From assembly GCF_024764835.1 (NCBI RefSeq), contig NZ_JALIGE010000065.1, positions 28,027 to 92,026 on the forward strand: a DNA stretch of 64,000 nucleotides, written 5' to 3'. This DNA is from Scandinavium hiltneri (GTDB lineage Bacteria > Pseudomonadota > Gammaproteobacteria > Enterobacterales > Enterobacteriaceae). Made by a program: the position numbers and the translations under genes. Below, piece after piece: positions 61,834 to 64,000 of the stretch. The notes beneath the pieces were generated by a model. It had not been told where the DNA came from. It did not search any database and worked only from the letters and a program-made list of their open reading frames with translations. Each line of letters opens with the position of its first letter. Positions within the stretch are counted from its first letter, which is position 1.

Positions 61834-63285
61834 ATGCATTTTCGTGCCATTACCCGAATCGTTGGACTGCTGGTCATACTTTTTTCGGGAACGATGATTG
61901 TTCCAGGACTGGTGGCGTTGATATACCGGGACGGGGCGGGGCGAGCATTCACGCAGACCTTTTTTGTGGCGCTGGCCATTGGCTCAATGCTCTGGTGGCC
62001 TAACCGTAAGCAAAAGGGTGAGCTGAAATCACGCGAAGGCTTTTTGATTGTGGTGCTGTTCTGGACCGTGCTGGGTAGCGTGGGTGCGCTGCCGTTTATC
62101 TTCTCGGAACAGCCGAATCTGACCATCACGGATGCATTCTTTGAATCGTTCTCCGGGCTGACCACGACCGGCGCGACCACGCTGGTGGGCCTGGACTCAC
62201 TCCCTCATGCCATCCTCTTTTATCGCCAGATGCTGCAGTGGTTTGGCGGGATGGGGATAATTGTACTCGCGGTGGCTATCCTGCCAATTCTGGGCGTTGG
62301 TGGGATGCAGCTCTATCGGGCTGAAATGCCGGGGCCGCTGAAAGACAATAAGATGCGGCCACGCATTGCCGAAACGGCGAAAACCCTGTGGCTCATTTAT
62401 GTATTACTGACGGTGGCCTGTGCGCTGGCGCTCTGGTTCGCCGGGATGCCTGCCTTTGATGCCATCGGACACAGCTTCTCGACAATTGCGATTGGTGGTT
62501 TTTCAACACATGACGCCAGCGTCGGCTATTTCAACAGTCCGACCATCAACACCATTATTGCCATCTTCTTGCTTATCTCAGGCTGTAACTACGGCCTGCA
62601 CTTCTCTTTATTAAGCGGTCGCAATCTGAAGGTGTACTGGCGTGACCCGGAATTCCGCATGTTCATTGGTGTGCAGCTGACGCTAGTGGTCATCTGTACG
62701 CTGGTGCTGATGCTTCACGATGTGTATACCTCGGCGCTGACGACGCTCAACCAGGCCTTTTTCCAGGTGGTATCGATGGCGACCACTGCGGGCTTCACCA
62801 CGGACAGCATTGCACGCTGGCCACTTTTCCTGCCTGTGCTGCTGCTCTGTTCTGCATTTATTGGCGGCTGTGCGGGTTCTACCGGCGGTGGTCTGAAGGT
62901 TATCCGTATCCTGTTGCTGTTTAAGCAGGGGAACCGTGAGCTAAAACGTCTGGTGCATCCTAATGCGGTTTACAGCATCAAGCTGGGTAACCGTGCGCTG
63001 CCGGAACGTATTCTCGAAGCGGTGTGGGGGTTCTTCTCCGCTTATGCGCTGGTCTTTATTGTTAGCATGTTGGCCATCATTGCGACCGGCGTGGATGACT
63101 TCTCGGCTTTTGCCTCTGTGGTGGCTACGCTGAATAACCTCGGTCCGGGGCTGGGCGTGGTGGCAGATAACTTTGCCAGCATGAATCCGGTCGCGAAATG
63201 GATCCTGATCGCCAACATGCTGTTTGGTCGTCTGGAAGTCTTTACCCTGTTGGTGTTGTTCACACCGACTTTCTGGCGCGAATAA
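61834..63285 (+). CDS. trkH: Trk potassium uptake protein TrkH
   Basis: 483 aa, K+-translocating subunit that works with TrkA. The four selectivity-filter repeats are visible: SGLTTTGATTL, TIAIGGFSTHD, MATTAGFTTDS and LNNLGPGLGVV, each between membrane helices. N-terminal helices (about 5-25, 40-60) are present. Length matches E. coli. The next gene hemG starts 11 nt later. Confidence 0.97.
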   Translation: MHFRAITRIVGLLVILFSGTMIVPGLVALIYRDGAGRAFTQTFFVALAIGSMLWWPNRKQKGELKSREGFLIVVLFWTVLGSVGALPFIFSEQPNLTITDAFFESFSGLTTTGATTLVGLDSLPHAILFYRQMLQWFGGMGIIVLAVAILPILGVGGMQLYRAEMPGPLKDNKMRPRIAETAKTLWLIYVLLTVACALALWFAGMPAFDAIGHSFSTIAIGGFSTHDASVGYFNSPTINTIIAIFLLISGCNYGLHFSLLSGRNLKVYWRDPEFRMFIGVQLTLVVICTLVLMLHDVYTSALTTLNQAFFQVVSMATTAGFTTDSIARWPLFLPVLLLCSAFIGGCAGSTGGGLKVIRILLLFKQGNRELKRLVHPNAVYSIKLGNRALPERILEAVWGFFSAYALVFIVSMLAIIATGVDDFSAFASVVATLNNLGPGLGVVADNFASMNPVAKWILIANMLFGRLEVFTLLVLFTPTFWRE

Positions 63286-63296
63286 CAGGAGCGTTT

Positions 63297-63830
63297 GTGA
63301 AAATTTTGATTCTCTTTTCTACTCGGGATGGGCAAACGCGTGAGATTGCCGCGTCATTAGCCTCTGAATTGAAAGAGCAGGCTTTCGATGTCGATGTCGT
63401 TAACCTGCACCGGGCAGAGACTGTTGCATGGGAAGAGTATGACGGGGTGGTGATTGGAGCCTCGATTCGTTACGGCCATTTCCACTCGACGCTGGATAGC
63501 TTTGTGAAAAAGCACCAGCAGGCACTGAAGCAGCTGCCGAGTGCGTTCTATTCCGTAAACCTGGTGGCGCGTAAGCCAGAGAAGCGTACCCCGCAGACCA
63601 ACAGCTATACTCGCAAGTTCTTGTTGGACTCGCCGTGGCAGCCTGACCTCAGCGCCGTTTTCGCCGGTGCGCTGCGTTATCCACGTTATAACTGGTATGA
63701 CCGTATTATGATTCGCCTCATTATGAAGATGACGGGCGGAGAAACGGATACCAGTAAAGAAGTGGTGTACACCGATTGGCAGCAGGTGGCCCATTTCGCC
63801 CACGAAATCGCGCAACTTGTGCGCAAATAG
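63297..63830 (+). CDS. hemG: menaquinone-dependent protoporphyrinogen oxidase
   Basis: 177 aa flavodoxin-like enzyme oxidising protoporphyrinogen IX to protoporphyrin IX with electrons to quinones. The FMN loop ILFSTRDGQTREIA (N-terminus), VIGASIRYGHFHSTL, and the long insert loop typical of HemG (ARKPEKRTPQTNSYTRKFLL, about residues 95-115) are visible. The start is GTG 63297 after CAGGAG; the frame is open further into trkH but without family match. In E. coli hemG also precedes an rRNA operon. Confidence 0.95.
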   Translation: MKILILFSTRDGQTREIAASLASELKEQAFDVDVVNLHRAETVAWEEYDGVVIGASIRYGHFHSTLDSFVKKHQQALKQLPSAFYSVNLVARKPEKRTPQTNSYTRKFLLDSPWQPDLSAVFAGALRYPRYNWYDRIMIRLIMKMTGGETDTSKEVVYTDWQQVAHFAHEIAQLVRK

Positions 63831-63868
63831 AACGTAAAAACGGCGCAAAGCCTGGATTTTGAGCGGTC

Positions 63869-63928
63869 GGAAATTTTTTTCAAATTTATACTTGCCGTCT
63901 CGTCAGAACTCCCTATAATGCGCCTCCA
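63869..63928 (+). promoter_or_regulatory. rrn P1 promoter with UP-like element
   Basis: The AT-rich stretch AATTTTTTTCAAATTTATA (63871-63889) is an UP element. The -35 is TTGCCG (63892-63897), then a 16-bp spacer and the perfect -10 TATAAT (63914-63919). The GC-rich discriminator GCGCCTCC leads to +1 A at 63928. The following CTGACACGGAACAACGGC is the conserved rrn leader start. The 16S gene lies beyond the window. Equivalent to the rrn operon that follows hemG in E. coli. Confidence 0.9.
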
Positions 63929-64000
63929 CTGACACGGAACAACGGCACGCTAGCCGCCGGGTCAGAAGGGTTTCCCAGGAAATCCTGACAGAGAAAAGCG
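63929..64000 (+). other. rRNA operon leader, 5' part
   Basis: Transcribed spacer downstream of P1 running to the window edge; the P2 promoter and boxB/boxA antitermination sites expected further on are not included. Confidence 0.7.

Overview
The window is a chromosomal segment of a member of the Enterobacteriaceae. Almost every gene has a close E. coli counterpart in the same order: wecE-wzxE-wecF-wzyE-wecG-thrP-argX-hisR-leuT-proM, hemYXDC/cyaA, cyaY-lptM-dapF-yigA-xerC-yigB-uvrD-corA, rarD-yigI-pldA-recQ-rhtC, pldB-yigL, bioP/metR/metE, dlhH-udp-rmuC-ubiEJB-tatABCD-rfaH-ubiD-fre, fadBA, pepQ-yigZ-trkH-hemG, and an rrn promoter at the right edge. GC-rich codon use, four ERIC (IRU) repeats and several non-E. 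coli insertions suggest the Enterobacter/Lelliottia/Leclercia neighbourhood. That placement is an inference; no 16S gene lies in the window.

Layout. 1-5258: distal part of the enterobacterial common antigen operon, with genes overlapping by 1-4 nt. 5462-7585: amino-acid transporter gene thrP and a tRNA cluster (Arg, His, Leu and two tandem Pro copies). 7600-8230: a hairpin-rich repeat ending in a tRNA-Pro 3' scar, then the sRNA gene glmZ with two GlmR-like sites. 8237-16912: an MFS gene, the haem operon hemCDXY (minus strand) divergent from cyaA, and cyaY. 17051-24038: cell-wall, recombination and repair genes, then corA with a leader ORF. 24016-25726: a two-gene insertion (fatty-acid desaturase plus a PhnD-like binding protein) where E. 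coli has yigF/yigG. 25837-30848: rarD to rhtC. 30864-36114: a four-gene chaperone-usher fimbrial operon decorated with ERIC elements, next to a heavily deleted rhtB remnant. 36225-43278: lysophospholipase L2, a phosphatase, a stand-alone EAL protein, a biotin importer and metR/metE. 43281-44191: a REP pair, a densely structured RNA segment and an orphan 151-aa gene. 44204-63830: conserved ubiquinone, Tat export, fatty-acid oxidation, potassium uptake and haem genes. 63869-64000: rrn P1 promoter and start of the rRNA leader.

Functionally the window combines envelope polysaccharide assembly, haem and ubiquinone synthesis (hemC/D/G, ubiE/J/B/D), methionine synthesis and its regulator, protein export through Tat, and global control by cAMP (cyaA, CRP sites at cyaA and udp). 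The features most worth a second look are the structured RNA at 43442-43691 in front of an unrecognised gene, with a predicted pseudoknot touching that gene's ribosome binding site; the rhtB fossil beside the fimbrial operon; the ERIC elements that form the metE leader and abut tatD; the tRNA-Pro duplication with a third 3'-end scar; and the desaturase/binding-protein pair.
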